From JBKEBQ01 sp047973225 (GTDB lineage Bacteria > Bacillota_I > Bacilli_A > Erysipelotrichales > Erysipelotrichaceae), in contig JBKEBQ010000035.1 in the NCBI GenBank assembly GCA_047973225.1, forward strand, positions 62,001-126,000: a stretch of 64,000 nt of DNA. The letters are read 5' to 3'. The position numbers and the translations under genes were made by a program. How positions within the stretch are numbered: position 1 is the stretch's first letter; every line of letters starts with the position of its first letter. Shown piece after piece: positions 8,365 to 17,554 of this stretch. A model generated the notes under the pieces. It did no database searches. It saw only the letters and a list, made by a program, of their open reading frames with translations, and had not been told where the DNA came from.

Positions 8365-9936
8365 TTATTTTATAATACTTTCTTCCCAGTTTTTATTTTC
8401 TTCAAGAGTGAGTAGTTTTGCAACTGTATTTGCGATATTTGCAAGCCCAAACTCGCCATCTTTTATGCTAACATCTTTACCGTAAATGATGAATGGTACG
8501 CGATTTAAAGTATGTGATGTTTTTGCTTTCAAGGGCGCATCTGCCTGCTTTTGTTTTTCATACATTTCATCCGCATTTCCATGATCCGCTGTAACAATCA
8601 AAATCCCATTAACACGATCCACTGCTTTAATCAGTCTTTCTAATTGAAGGTCTACCGTTTCAACACCAATAATTGTCGCTTCATAGTGTCCTGTATGACC
8701 AACCATATCGCCATTTGGATAGTTACAACGTAAGAAATCATATTGCTTAGAATCAATCGCTTCGATCAACAAATCACTCACTTCTGCGGCTTTCATCCAA
8801 GGGCGTTGTTCAAATGGCACTACATCACTTTTCACTTCAACAAAAGTTTCTAACTTTTCATCAAACTTTTCAGAACGATTTCCATTCCAAAAATACGTAA
8901 CATGTCCAAACTTTTGTGTTTCACTAATTGCATATTGACGAATACCCTTTTTTACCAATGTTTCTGACAATGTATTTTTAATTTTTGGTGGAAATGTTAA
9001 AAACTTTTTGGGGATTTCTAAATCTGCATCATATTGTAACATTCCTGCAAACATAACCTTAGGTTTGCGAACACGATCAAACTTATCAAAGTTTTCTTGA
9101 TCAAATGCCAAACAAATTTCTTGTGCTCGATCACCCCTAAAGTTAAATAAAATAACGCTATCTCCATCTTCCATCGCTCCGAGTGGTTGATTATCTTTTG
9201 TAACAACAAAAGCTGGTAAATCTTGATCCACAACACCACTTTCGTTGCGGAAGGTTTCAATCGCTTCTTTAGCACTAGAAAATTTTCTACCTTCTCCCAA
9301 AACATGGGTTTTCCAACCATTTTCAACCATTTCCCAATTTGCTTCATAACGATCCATAGTGATCTTCATACGTCCTCCACCAGATGCGATGCAAGCGTTA
9401 AATGTTGTATCATTGATTTCATTTAATTTATTTTCTAGCGCATCTACATAGGTTAGCGCACTTGTTTCTGGTACATCACGACCATCTAAAAGAATATGAA
9501 TTCTAGCTTCTTTTACACCGTCTTGTTTTGCTTGGTCAAGTAATGCAAATAAATGATTGATGTGAGAATGTACATTCCCATCTGATAATAATCCGATAAA
9601 ATGCATAACACCATCATCTTTACAGTTTTGCACCAACGCTTTCCATGTTTCATTCGCAAACATTTCTTTAGAAGCAATCGACTCATTTACAAGCTTTGCT
9701 CCTTGGGCATAAATTTGTCCACAACCAATTGCATTGTGACCAACTTCGCTATTTCCCATATCACCATCACTTGGCAGTCCAACTGACAATCCATGTGCGC
9801 GAATACTTGTATGGGCACATGTTTTCATTAATTTATCCAATGTTGGCGTATATGCATTATTCACCGCATTTCCAAGCGTATTCTCACTGCATCCTACTCC
9901 ATCCATTACCACTAAAACAACGGGTTGTTTACTCAT
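8365..9936 (-). CDS. gpmI: 2,3-bisphosphoglycerate-independent phosphoglycerate mutase
   Basis: Interconverts 3- and 2-phosphoglycerate in glycolysis, in the cytoplasm, using two Mn ions. The 523 residues match the usual length (about 510-520). Asp12 in VVMDG and Ser63 in GNSEVGH are the metal ligand and phosphoserine; the C-terminal metal motif VTADHGNADEM is present. The start has AGGAGG. A perfect 14-bp palindrome (CTATATTAATATAG, 9966-9979) lies about 30 bp upstream and may be a promoter element or operator. It stands apart from other glycolytic genes here. Confidence 0.97.
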   Translation of the reverse strand: MSKQPVVLVVMDGVGCSENTLGNAVNNAYTPTLDKLMKTCAHTSIRAHGLSVGLPSDGDMGNSEVGHNAIGCGQIYAQGAKLVNESIASKEMFANETWKALVQNCKDDGVMHFIGLLSDGNVHSHINHLFALLDQAKQDGVKEARIHILLDGRDVPETSALTYVDALENKLNEINDTTFNACIASGGGRMKITMDRYEANWEMVENGWKTHVLGEGRKFSSAKEAIETFRNESGVVDQDLPAFVVTKDNQPLGAMEDGDSVILFNFRGDRAQEICLAFDQENFDKFDRVRKPKVMFAGMLQYDADLEIPKKFLTFPPKIKNTLSETLVKKGIRQYAISETQKFGHVTYFWNGNRSEKFDEKLETFVEVKSDVVPFEQRPWMKAAEVSDLLIEAIDSKQYDFLRCNYPNGDMVGHTGHYEATIIGVETVDLQLERLIKAVDRVNGILIVTADHGNADEMYEKQKQADAPLKAKTSHTLNRVPFIIYGKDVSIKDGEFGLANIANTVAKLLTLEENKNWEESIIK

Positions 9937-10044
9937 TTATACATTCCTCCTAATTTTTTTCTTAACTATATTAATATAGCACTTTTTTTACTTTCTTTAT
10001 AGCGTTTTCTTTAAAATAATACATTCTCACAAAATTCAGTTTCT

Positions 10045-10077
10045 AAAAAAACGCCTGTCTTTTCTAACAAACGTTTT
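10045..10077 (-). terminator. Terminator of the ywiB-argS-rpoE operon
   Basis: On the minus strand an 11-bp stem begins AAAACG and ends CGTTTT, with two G-U pairs and an 8-nt loop, followed by seven Ts. It lies 24 bp after the rpoE stop. Confidence 0.75.
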
Positions 10078-10100
10078 ATGTATCAATATTTATTTAAAAA

Positions 10101-10382
10101 CTACTCATCTTCATCGATTTCATCGTCATCATCATTTTCATCGTAATTTCTTTTTATATCTTCAAATTTATGCCTGATTCTTAAATCCCACATATTATCA
10201 CGCAAATTAATATAACGATCATCTAATGTTAAATCTGTAAAAAACTGTGCAATTTCATTTTCTTTTTGGTTTTGTGTCAATTGTTTAATTTCACTAACTT
10301 CATTAAACAAGTCAATAAACAACAAGGGTCTATTATTTCCTTTTAATACATCAAATGCAACATCAATCATTGCCAATTTCAT
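10101..10382 (-). CDS. rpoE: RNA polymerase delta subunit (RpoE), short form
   Basis: 93 residues. The N-terminal ~70 form the HARE-HTH winged-helix domain typical of delta, starting MKLAMIDVAFDVLKG. The C-terminus is an acidic tail (DENDDDDEIDEDE) of about 15 residues, much shorter than the ~80-residue tail of B. subtilis delta. Delta binds RNA polymerase, displaces nucleic acids and speeds recycling. It is the last gene of the ywiB-argS-rpoE operon, 12 bp after argS, as in bacilli. The short tail suggests weaker nucleic-acid displacement, which is inference. Confidence 0.9.
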   Translation of the reverse strand: MKLAMIDVAFDVLKGNNRPLLFIDLFNEVSEIKQLTQNQKENEIAQFFTDLTLDDRYINLRDNMWDLRIRHKFEDIKRNYDENDDDDEIDEDE

Positions 10383-10394
10383 TTCTAACTCCTT

Positions 10395-12038
10395 CTACAT
10401 CTTTTCGATTGCTTCTACGCCAATAATGTTAAGCGCATTTTTTAATGTAATTTTGCATGCTTTTAATAAATCCAAGCGTTGCAAACTAAGCGCTTCATTT
10501 TCTTTGTCATTTACTTTGCATGCTCCATAAAAACTATGGAATAACGATGCTAACTTTTGAATATAGTTGCATACCTTATTCGGTGCTCTATTTTTAGCTG
10601 CATCACTGATTACATTGGTATACTCATTCAAATACTTCAATAATTGTATCTCTTTTTCATGTGTAAGCAAATTATAATCACCAGCTTCTCCTTCTATTTC
10701 ACTTGCACTTAAGATTGAACACATTCGCGCATGTGCATATTGTGCATAATAGACAGGATTATCATTGCTTTGACTTTTCGCCAAGCCTAAATCAAAGTCA
10801 AAATGTGTATCTAACGCTCTTTGTACCATAAAGTAACGAGCCGCATCAACACCTACTTCATCGCAAAGTTCTTTTAACGTTATCGCATTTCCTAAACGTT
10901 TGCTCATTTTTATTTCTTCGCCATTTTCAACGATACGAACCATTTGAATAATATCCACTTCTAAGGTATTGCTGTTTTTACCCATGGCTTCGATACTTGC
11001 TTTTAGTCTTGGTACATACCCATGGTGATCGGCACCAAAGAAATTGACCAATTTATCAAACCCACGATCTAGTTTATCCATATGATAAGCAATATCTGGG
11101 ACTAAATACGTATAAGATCCATCACTTTTTTTAAGTACTCGATCTTTATCATCGCCAAATTTTGTAGATGCAAACCAAATTGCACCATCTTCTTCATACG
11201 TCATTTTCAAATCCCGTAGACGCTTTATTGCTGCTTCAACTTTTCCCGCATCACGAATTGCCTGCTCGCTCACAAACACATCAAATTCAACACGAAATGT
11301 ACGCAAATCTTGTTTTAATCTTTCAAGTTGATAGTAAATTCCTTTTTCACGAAAAAATTGTATATTTTCTTCCGTTTCTTCGATTTTACTATCTTTTATT
11401 TCATCGCACAATTGTTTTGCTATCGCAATAATGTCTTCACCAACATAGCCATCATTTGGTATTTCTTTTTTTACGCCAAACTGTTCGCAATAACGTGCAT
11501 ATAAAGAGAGCGCTAAATTATGAATTTGATTTCCAGCATCATTTACATAATACTCACGGGTTACATCGTATCCACTCATTTTCATCAAGCGGGTAACACT
11601 ATCTGCCCAAGCAGCTCCACGTGCGTGTCCAATATGCAGACTTCCGGTTGGATTTGCACTTACATATTCGCAATTTACTTTTTCATTGCTTCCAATGTTG
11701 TTTTTACCATAATCATCACTCATTTCTTTAATTTTTGTAATAATTTTTGTTAGTGAATTTTTTTTCATTGTGAAATTTAAAAATCCCGGTCCTGCAATTT
11801 CAATCGTTTCCACATTTCCTTCTTCATATGGAAAAGAATCTTTAATTTTTTTTGCAACTTCCCGTGGTGCTTGTTGCACAAGCTTACAAAATCGCATTGC
11901 CACATTGCTCGAATAATCTCCATGACTTATCTCTTTTGGTATTTCTATTACAACGTCCTGTTCTTTTATTTTTAAGTCAAATGCTTTTTGAAAACTTTCT
12001 ATAATGGCTTTTTTTAATCCCGTATCAATGGTACTCAT
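10395..12038 (-). CDS. argS: Arginyl-tRNA synthetase
   Basis: Class I synthetase of 547 residues. The Arg_tRNA_synt_N domain comes first, then HIGH within SLHIGHARG (about residue 137), a KMSKR-like motif (MSKRLGN) at about 378, and the alpha-helical DALR anticodon-binding domain at the C-terminus. The ATG at 12038 is chosen over the one six bases upstream because AAAGGAGG sits 6 nt before it. It overlaps the end of the DUF1934 gene by 14 bp, implying coupling. Confidence 0.96.
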   Translation of the reverse strand: MSTIDTGLKKAIIESFQKAFDLKIKEQDVVIEIPKEISHGDYSSNVAMRFCKLVQQAPREVAKKIKDSFPYEEGNVETIEIAGPGFLNFTMKKNSLTKIITKIKEMSDDYGKNNIGSNEKVNCEYVSANPTGSLHIGHARGAAWADSVTRLMKMSGYDVTREYYVNDAGNQIHNLALSLYARYCEQFGVKKEIPNDGYVGEDIIAIAKQLCDEIKDSKIEETEENIQFFREKGIYYQLERLKQDLRTFRVEFDVFVSEQAIRDAGKVEAAIKRLRDLKMTYEEDGAIWFASTKFGDDKDRVLKKSDGSYTYLVPDIAYHMDKLDRGFDKLVNFFGADHHGYVPRLKASIEAMGKNSNTLEVDIIQMVRIVENGEEIKMSKRLGNAITLKELCDEVGVDAARYFMVQRALDTHFDFDLGLAKSQSNDNPVYYAQYAHARMCSILSASEIEGEAGDYNLLTHEKEIQLLKYLNEYTNVISDAAKNRAPNKVCNYIQKLASLFHSFYGACKVNDKENEALSLQRLDLLKACKITLKNALNIIGVEAIEKM

Positions 12039-12420
12039 AAGCATCCTCCTTTAATTCAAATATAATATGAAACCCTTCTTTTTCTGCTGCATCACTCACA
12101 TCATATACAAGTTCAATGATGTTTTTATTGCGGTGATAAAAATGTGTATATATATTGATACTCATATCTCCATATACACTTTTAATGCAGTTTTTTGTCG
12201 TTTTCTTTGCTTCAAATGTTAGTGTAGATTGCACTTCTCCTTGGCGAATAATGCAAATACTATCCTCATATAGTAAAACTTGTACACGAGCATTTTCTTC
12301 ATCTTGATAAAGAAATTCTTCATAATCATCGTATATATTATAAACAAGATCGCCCTCATACAAAATTGATGCTTCTTTTGTATATAAGTGTTGATGTCTA
12401 ATTAACGCTTTTTTAATCAT
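12025..12420 (-). CDS. ywiB: DUF1934 family protein (YwiB-like)
   Basis: 131 residues, predicted all-beta. Size, composition and position directly upstream of argS match YwiB of B. subtilis, a DUF1934 beta-barrel protein of unknown role. It starts with AAAGGAAG upstream and overlaps argS. It is the first gene of the operon; the divergent EamA transporter gene begins 111 bp away, so the two share a promoter region. Confidence 0.75.
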   Translation of the reverse strand: MIKKALIRHQHLYTKEASILYEGDLVYNIYDDYEEFLYQDEENARVQVLLYEDSICIIRQGEVQSTLTFEAKKTTKNCIKSVYGDMSINIYTHFYHRNKNIIELVYDVSDAAEKEGFHIIFELKEDAYEYH

Positions 12421-12531
12421 ATATACTTCCTTTTCATTTATGAATTATAGCACAGTATATTTGATGTGCAAGTATATTTCTTTTATTTTGTTTTTTGTGC
12501 TAAAATAGCATTAAAATGTAGGAGGAATCAC

Positions 12532-13392
12532 GTGGAAAGAAAAGCAACCCTTGCACTTTTTTTAACCGCCTTACTTTGGGGATTTGGATTTATCGGCGTA
12601 GAAAACGCACTACACAGCGGATGGCAGACATTTCCTTTATTGTGTTTTCGAGGCTTGTTTGGTGGAGCTTGTCTTTGTCTTTTTTCGTATAAACAAAAAT
12701 GGTGGAAAAATAAAACCACCGTATCCTTAGGCGTTATTTCCGGATCGCTTTTCTTTGCCGGATTTAGTTTTCAAACCTTTGGTCAAGCTGCTTCTAGCGT
12801 TGCCAATGCTGCGTTTCTTTCTGCTTTAAATGTTATTTTCATTCCTTTTATTTCTCGTTTTTTTCTAAACAAACAAATTCCTTTGAAAGTGTACTTTGCT
12901 AGTATTTTAGCAGTCGTTGGGGTCGGGATTTTATCTTTTAAAAGTTCTATTACTTTTCAAATAGGAGATATTCTTCTCCTTTTAGGAGCACTTAGCTTTG
13001 CCCTTCAAATCATTTATAATGAGCATTGCGGAAATCATAATGATCCCCTTTCTATTACTTGTATTCAATTGTTGACAATGGGTATTTTATCCCTTGTGGC
13101 AATGCCGCTTACGCATCAAACAAACATCCCTAGTGTCGGATGGTTTAGTGTTTTCTTTTTAGCACTTATCAGCAGTGCCCTTGCCTGTTTCTTACAACTC
13201 TATGGGCAAGCCCATGTGGAACCATCAAAAGCTTCTTTAATCTTGATGCTAGAAGCTGTTTTCGCAACTTTTGCTGCCGTTTTTATTTTAGGTGATAAAA
13301 TCACTTCGACTACTATTTTTGGTGGATCTTTATTACTTATCGCTATTGTTATTGTAGAATACAAAGTTAAAAAAACATGCCCTAAAGCATAA
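12532..13392 (+). CDS. EamA/DMT-family metabolite exporter
   Basis: 286 residues with ten predicted membrane segments in two EamA repeats, the drug/metabolite transporter fold; the substrate cannot be inferred. A GTG start at 12532 is chosen because TAGGAGG stands 7 nt upstream and the first transmembrane helix starts a few residues later; the in-frame upstream extension has no ribosome-binding site. Possible -10 TAAAAT at 12501. A bidirectional terminator follows. Confidence 0.88.
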   Translation: MERKATLALFLTALLWGFGFIGVENALHSGWQTFPLLCFRGLFGGACLCLFSYKQKWWKNKTTVSLGVISGSLFFAGFSFQTFGQAASSVANAAFLSALNVIFIPFISRFFLNKQIPLKVYFASILAVVGVGILSFKSSITFQIGDILLLLGALSFALQIIYNEHCGNHNDPLSITCIQLLTMGILSLVAMPLTHQTNIPSVGWFSVFFLALISSALACFLQLYGQAHVEPSKASLILMLEAVFATFAAVFILGDKITSTTIFGGSLLLIAIVIVEYKVKKTCPKA

Positions 13393-13436
13393 TGCCTTTT
13401 TGTTTGTATCTTATTTATCGATATCCTTTTCTTCAA

Positions 13437-13466
13437 TAAAAAAAAAACACTTATGTGTTTTTTTTA
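13437..13466. terminator. Bidirectional terminator between EamA and darA
   Basis: A-run, CAC, TTAT loop, GTG, T-run; serves the convergent genes on both strands. Confidence 0.75.
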
Positions 13467-13787
13467 TAACTTCACAAATTGTTCAACATCAATAACAAAT
13501 ACCGTAGCACCACCAACTTGTACTTCAACAGGAAAAGTTGCAAATCTACCGATGTCATAAGATGCTGAAGATGGTACTACTTCGCTACGTTTACGGCTAT
13601 ATCTACCAATAATTTCGATTACTTGCTCTTTTTTATCATCATCTACTCCAACAATAAGGGTAGTATTCCCCGCCCGTAAAAAACCTCCGCTTGTAGACAA
13701 TTTAGTAACTTGGTAATTTTCTTTTGTTAATGCATTTGAAACCGTATGACTATCATCATTTGAAACAATGGCTAATATTAATTTCAT
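13464..13787 (-). CDS. darA: Cyclic-di-AMP receptor, PII-like (DarA/PstA)
   Basis: 107 residues of the DUF970/YaaQ family, a PII-like trimer that binds c-di-AMP in the cytoplasm. Visible family features are the N-terminal MKLILAIV strand, the Gly-rich loop STSGGFLRAGNTT, and the C-terminal GGATVFVIDVEQF. The third of three clustered ATGs is chosen, since AAAGGAG lies 9 nt upstream and the first ATG abuts it. Homologues usually sit near recR/tmk; here recR lies about 1 kb away across the patatin gene. Confidence 0.88.
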   Translation of the reverse strand: MKLILAIVSNDDSHTVSNALTKENYQVTKLSTSGGFLRAGNTTLIVGVDDDKKEQVIEIIGRYSRKRSEVVPSSASYDIGRFATFPVEVQVGGATVFVIDVEQFVKL

Positions 13788-13896
13788 TATCATCATCTCC
13801 TTTTTTTAATTATAACAATTCCTTTTTTTCTTTTCAATGAATACCTCTTACATTTCTTTTGGTTTATGATAAAATGATATACAAATGAGGTGGTAT

Positions 13897-14748
13897 ATGA
13901 TGTATAAAGCAACATTAATTTTAGAAGGTGGCGGCATGAGGGGTCTATACACTTGTGGTGTCCTTGATTTTTTTATTGAAAAAAACTTAGAAATTGAAAC
14001 CGTCATTGGTGTAAGCTCTGGGGCAACCAATGCTTGTAACTACCTTTCCAAACAGAAAGGCAGAGGACTTGCTATAAATACCGACTATTTAGCTGGTAAT
14101 AAATATTTAAGTATTAAAAACTTTGTAACAACAAAAAGTGCTTTTGGCATGGACTTTTTATTTGATGAAATTCCCAATCGTTTAAATCCTTTTGATTATT
14201 GTAGCTTCCATAATAGTCCATCACAATTATATGCTGTTTCTACCGACATTGAAACAGGACAAGCCTGTTATCGCCCGATTATTAACATGAGTACCGATGA
14301 GCCTTACTTAAAAGCAAGCATTTCTTTGCCGCTACTTGCTCCCATTGTCCATATAGATGGAAGAAAACTTCTAGATGGAGGAGTTGCTGATTCGATTCCC
14401 ATCAAATATGCGATAGACCGTAAGTACCACAAAAACATTGTTGTTCTCACAAGAGATGCGGCTTATAAAAAAGAAAAACAAACTTCTTTACCACTTATTC
14501 GACGTATTTATAAAGACTACCCAAAACTTATTTCCCTCTTAGAGAAGCGTCACATCAATTATAAAAATGCACAAAATCATTTGCATATGGCCAAACGTCA
14601 AGGAAAAGCATTTATTATCCAACCACAACATCCAATCAAAATATCACGGTTGGAAAAAGATAAAAAGAAATTGAAATCTTTATATGAGGAAGGATATCGA
14701 GATGCCAAGCTTGCATATGATGATATCATTACATATTTAGAGTCTTAA
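13897..14748 (+). CDS. Patatin-like phospholipase (YjjU/RssA type)
   Basis: 283 residues. The patatin catalytic set is present: oxyanion loop GGGMRG at the N-terminus, nucleophile Ser in GVSSG, and catalytic Asp in DGG (DGGVADSIP). The family hydrolyses acyl groups of lipids; the substrate is unknown. GAGGTGG sets the start at 13897 (or the next ATG at 13900), not the ATG at 13885 that overlaps it. A -10-like TATGAT lies upstream. Confidence 0.88.
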   Translation: MMYKATLILEGGGMRGLYTCGVLDFFIEKNLEIETVIGVSSGATNACNYLSKQKGRGLAINTDYLAGNKYLSIKNFVTTKSAFGMDFLFDEIPNRLNPFDYCSFHNSPSQLYAVSTDIETGQACYRPIINMSTDEPYLKASISLPLLAPIVHIDGRKLLDGGVADSIPIKYAIDRKYHKNIVVLTRDAAYKKEKQTSLPLIRRIYKDYPKLISLLEKRHINYKNAQNHLHMAKRQGKAFIIQPQHPIKISRLEKDKKKLKSLYEEGYRDAKLAYDDIITYLES

Positions 14749-14750
14749 AA

Positions 14751-14785
14751 AAAGCACACAGAATTTTCCTGTGTGCTTATATTTT
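14751..14785. terminator. Bidirectional terminator between patatin gene and recR
   Basis: Stem AAGCACACAG/CTGTGTGCTT with a 7-nt loop, A-run upstream; it overlaps the last codons of recR. Confidence 0.85.
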
Positions 14786-15367
14786 ATTTCTTCCTTCCAA
14801 TGCCTTAATCAGAGTCAACTCATCAGCATAGTCAAGGTGTCCTCCCATTGGTAATCCATGAGCAATTCTTGTTGTATTCACATGCTTGCTTTCCAACACT
14901 TTTGCAAGATAAAGTGCTGTTGTTTCTCCTTCAACTGTTGGATTTGTTGCGATAATGATTTCTTTCGTATTTTCATTGACACGATTCAATAGACTTTGGA
15001 TATTTAAATCGTCTGGCATAATTCCCTTTGAAGTTGAAATCACCCCATTCAACACATGGTATACACCCTTATATTCTTGGGTTTTTTCCATAGCTAAAAC
15101 ATCTTTTGCATTTTGAACAACCAGAATAACTTGTTGATCTCGATGGATATCTCCACAGACTTCACAAACTTCATCATCTGCCAAGTTACCACAAATTTTA
15201 CAATAGTATATAGAATCCTTTAATCCTTTAAGTGCTGAAATGAATTCTTCAATTTCTTCATGGCTATACGTAAGCATATCAAAGGCATAGCGCTCAGCAC
15301 TTTTTTGACCAACGCCCGGCAATTTTCGTAAACTATAAATTAGATCTTCAAATTTTTTTGGATACAT
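14777..15367 (-). CDS. recR: Recombination mediator RecR
   Basis: 196 residues, the usual size: helix-hairpin-helix (LRKLPGVGQKSAERYAFDM) at 13-31, four-Cys zinc site (CKIC...CEVC), Toprim domain around 80-175, and the Walker-B-like C-terminus. It acts with RecFO in loading RecA on gapped DNA. It lies 9 bp after ebfC in the dnaX-ebfC-recR operon. Confidence 0.96.
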   Translation of the reverse strand: MYPKKFEDLIYSLRKLPGVGQKSAERYAFDMLTYSHEEIEEFISALKGLKDSIYYCKICGNLADDEVCEVCGDIHRDQQVILVVQNAKDVLAMEKTQEYKGVYHVLNGVISTSKGIMPDDLNIQSLLNRVNENTKEIIIATNPTVEGETTALYLAKVLESKHVNTTRIAHGLPMGGHLDYADELTLIKALEGRNKI

Positions 15368-15376
15368 TTCTTTTAC

Positions 15377-15688
15377 CTAAAGCAGTCCCGATAAATCAAC
15401 TCCACTACTTAATTGTGCCATTGATTTTTCTTTTTCACTCTCAATTGTTTGAAGAAGCTCATTTAATGCTAATTTCACCAAATCTGATAACATTTCTTTG
15501 TTGTCTGGATGTAATAGTTCATCCTCTAAATGAATGGACTCTACTTCAAAACCTCCATTCATTTCGATTTTAACAGCTCCACCTCCCACACTTTTTGTGA
15601 ATTTTTTCGTTTGTAATTCCCTTTTTTGTTTATCTATATCTGCTTGCATTTTTTGTGCTTGTTTCATTAATCCATTTAAATCCATCAT
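15377..15688 (-). CDS. ebfC: YbaB/EbfC nucleoid-associated protein
   Basis: 103 residues; N-terminal helix rich in Gln/Lys (LMKQAQKMQADIDKQ), Gly-rich hairpin VGGGAVKIEMNGGFEV, then helices, the YbaB fold. It binds DNA as a dimer. The start follows the dnaX stop directly, and gene order dnaX-ebfC-recR is conserved in Bacillota. Confidence 0.93.
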   Translation of the reverse strand: MMDLNGLMKQAQKMQADIDKQKRELQTKKFTKSVGGGAVKIEMNGGFEVESIHLEDELLHPDNKEMLSDLVKLALNELLQTIESEKEKSMAQLSSGVDLSGLL

Positions 15689-17461
15689 TTACTCCTTAAT
15701 CTCAATGTTGGATCCAAAAAGTTCTTGTAATCCAGTCATTGTCTCATCTTCTTCTTTTTTTTCTTCTTGTATATGCAGTTTTATTTCCACTGATTCTGGC
15801 AAATTTTGTGTGCTATATCGATTTCTAAATTCATCTACCACTCTTTTATATTGTACATCGTTAATCGCAAATACGCGCTTAGGTTTTTTAAAAAGCAAGT
15901 GAATAAATCCTTGGAATTTTCCTTGTTCATCTAAATCATTAATTTCATTAGCAATTGCTTGCGTATTACTCGTCACAATAAAGTATGTTTTACTACTTGC
16001 AACGATTTCCGTCGGTGCTAATAGATTTGCATACCTTGCTGTTTCTTCTTCTAATTTATATGCATGAATTCCTTTTATTTGTGATTTATCTTCATTCTTT
16101 TCATCTTTACTGGCACCAACGAGTAAACGTAAAACGAATTCGTCATCCAGTATCTTGCTTTTTGTTTCCGTTGTTTGCGATACATTTTCGACTTCTTTGA
16201 AACTTTTGTGCGGGATGCTTTCTTCTTCAACATCTTCAATGTTTTGTATGCTGTGAGAAACTTCTTCTACTTGCAATTGTACCTTTTGCAAATCTTGCTC
16301 TTTATTAGGCGACGGTTCTTGCACTACTTCATCAAGAACAACATCCGCTTTTACTTCTTTGACCACTTTTTTTTCTATTGTTTCACGTGAAACAAATTCC
16401 ATCATTTTCAAAACAGCTATTTCCAAATAGGAAACGGGATTTGATGCAAACTTATAATTTTCATAATTCTCCATCAAGATATCAATCCATTTCAAACTCG
16501 TTTTCGTATCTACTAGTTGTTGAAGTTCTTCAATATTGATATAGGTGAGAACACTTAACAATTGTGGATCTTTTGTATAATCATAAATTACTTTTTCTTT
16601 TAGTAATTCAATTGCATCGCTCGTTAATCTTTTTATATCAATTCCTCGTTGATTGAACTTTTCAATGCATGCAATCACACTCTTTACATCTTGTTTAGCA
16701 ATATACGCTATCAATTTCATTTTTTCTTCAACTGTAATAATGCCATATATTTCAAATACGTGTTTTGTTTCTATTTTATCTGGTGCGTATGCATAGCACT
16801 GATCCAAAATACTAAGTGCGTCTCGCATTCCTCCGTCTGCCAATATTGAAATTTGATGTAACACATCTTCTGCCACTTGAATGTGTTCTTTCTCAACAAT
16901 GAGAGCAAGACGATCAATGATATCTTTGTTGCTGATTTTTGAAAAATCAAATCGCTGACATCTTGATATAATAGTCGGTAACACTTTGTGTGGTTCCGTT
17001 GTCGCAAAAATAAAAATCACGTGTGCTGGGGGTTCTTCAATTGTTTTTAATAACGCATTATATGCCCCTTGAGACATCATATGCACTTCATCAATAATAT
17101 AAATTTTATATTTGCCCAAAAGTGGCGCATACTTTACCTTATCAATTAAATTTCTTACTTCGTCAACACCGTTGTTACTTGCGGCATCTATTTCAATAAT
17201 GTCTGGATGATTATTCTCCTTGGTGCTCAAACAATTTTCACAATGACCACAAGGTTTTTCTGATGCTGTGCAATTTACAGCTTTCGCAAATATTTTTGCC
17301 GCTGATGTTTTCCCAGTTCCTCTCGGTCCACAAAATAAATATGCATGTGCAATTTTATCTTGGTGCACTACATTATTTAATGTTTTTACAATATGTGTTT
17401 GTCCAGCCATCTCTTTAAAACTGTCTGGTCGATATATACGATACAGTACCTTATATGCCAT
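15689..17461 (-). CDS. dnaX: DNA polymerase III subunits tau/gamma
   Basis: 590 residues. AAA+ clamp-loader domain: Walker A GPRGTGKT (about 45-52), zinc-binding Cys cluster CTASEKPCGHCENC, Walker B DEVHMM, sensor TTEPHK and SRC motif. The C-terminal third (about 370-590) is charged and poorly conserved, as in tau subunits. It loads the sliding clamp at the replication fork. It has its own extended -10 promoter; ribosome-binding site GTTGGAAAA is weak. Confidence 0.95.
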   Translation of the reverse strand: MAYKVLYRIYRPDSFKEMAGQTHIVKTLNNVVHQDKIAHAYLFCGPRGTGKTSAAKIFAKAVNCTASEKPCGHCENCLSTKENNHPDIIEIDAASNNGVDEVRNLIDKVKYAPLLGKYKIYIIDEVHMMSQGAYNALLKTIEEPPAHVIFIFATTEPHKVLPTIISRCQRFDFSKISNKDIIDRLALIVEKEHIQVAEDVLHQISILADGGMRDALSILDQCYAYAPDKIETKHVFEIYGIITVEEKMKLIAYIAKQDVKSVIACIEKFNQRGIDIKRLTSDAIELLKEKVIYDYTKDPQLLSVLTYINIEELQQLVDTKTSLKWIDILMENYENYKFASNPVSYLEIAVLKMMEFVSRETIEKKVVKEVKADVVLDEVVQEPSPNKEQDLQKVQLQVEEVSHSIQNIEDVEEESIPHKSFKEVENVSQTTETKSKILDDEFVLRLLVGASKDEKNEDKSQIKGIHAYKLEEETARYANLLAPTEIVASSKTYFIVTSNTQAIANEINDLDEQGKFQGFIHLLFKKPKRVFAINDVQYKRVVDEFRNRYSTQNLPESVEIKLHIQEEKKEEDETMTGLQELFGSNIEIKE

Positions 17462-17485
17462 CTTTTTTCCAACTTTCTATAAACC

Positions 17486-17494
17486 ATTATACCA
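17486..17494 (-). promoter_or_regulatory. Extended -10 promoter of dnaX
   Basis: Minus strand reads TGG-TATAAT, a TGn extended -10, 25 bp before the dnaX ATG, and no good -35. With the terminator just upstream it suggests dnaX is transcribed separately from tadA. Confidence 0.55.
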
Positions 17495-17517
17495 AATCTT
17501 TATCGTTTTACCTAATA

Positions 17518-17554
17518 AAAACACAAGACCTTATACAGATTTTGTGTTTTTGTT
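17518..17554 (-). terminator. Terminator overlapping the end of tadA
   Basis: Stem AAAAACACAA/TTGTGTTTTT with a loop of about 16 nt; the first arm is inside the last tadA codons. Confidence 0.55.

Noticed and set aside
13200..13436. Minus-strand frame over the end of the EamA gene
   Set aside because: Shadow of the transporter gene; no supporting start.
15689..17461. Programmed frameshift giving a short gamma subunit in dnaX
   Set aside because: I did not find a convincing slippery heptamer with a stimulatory hairpin.
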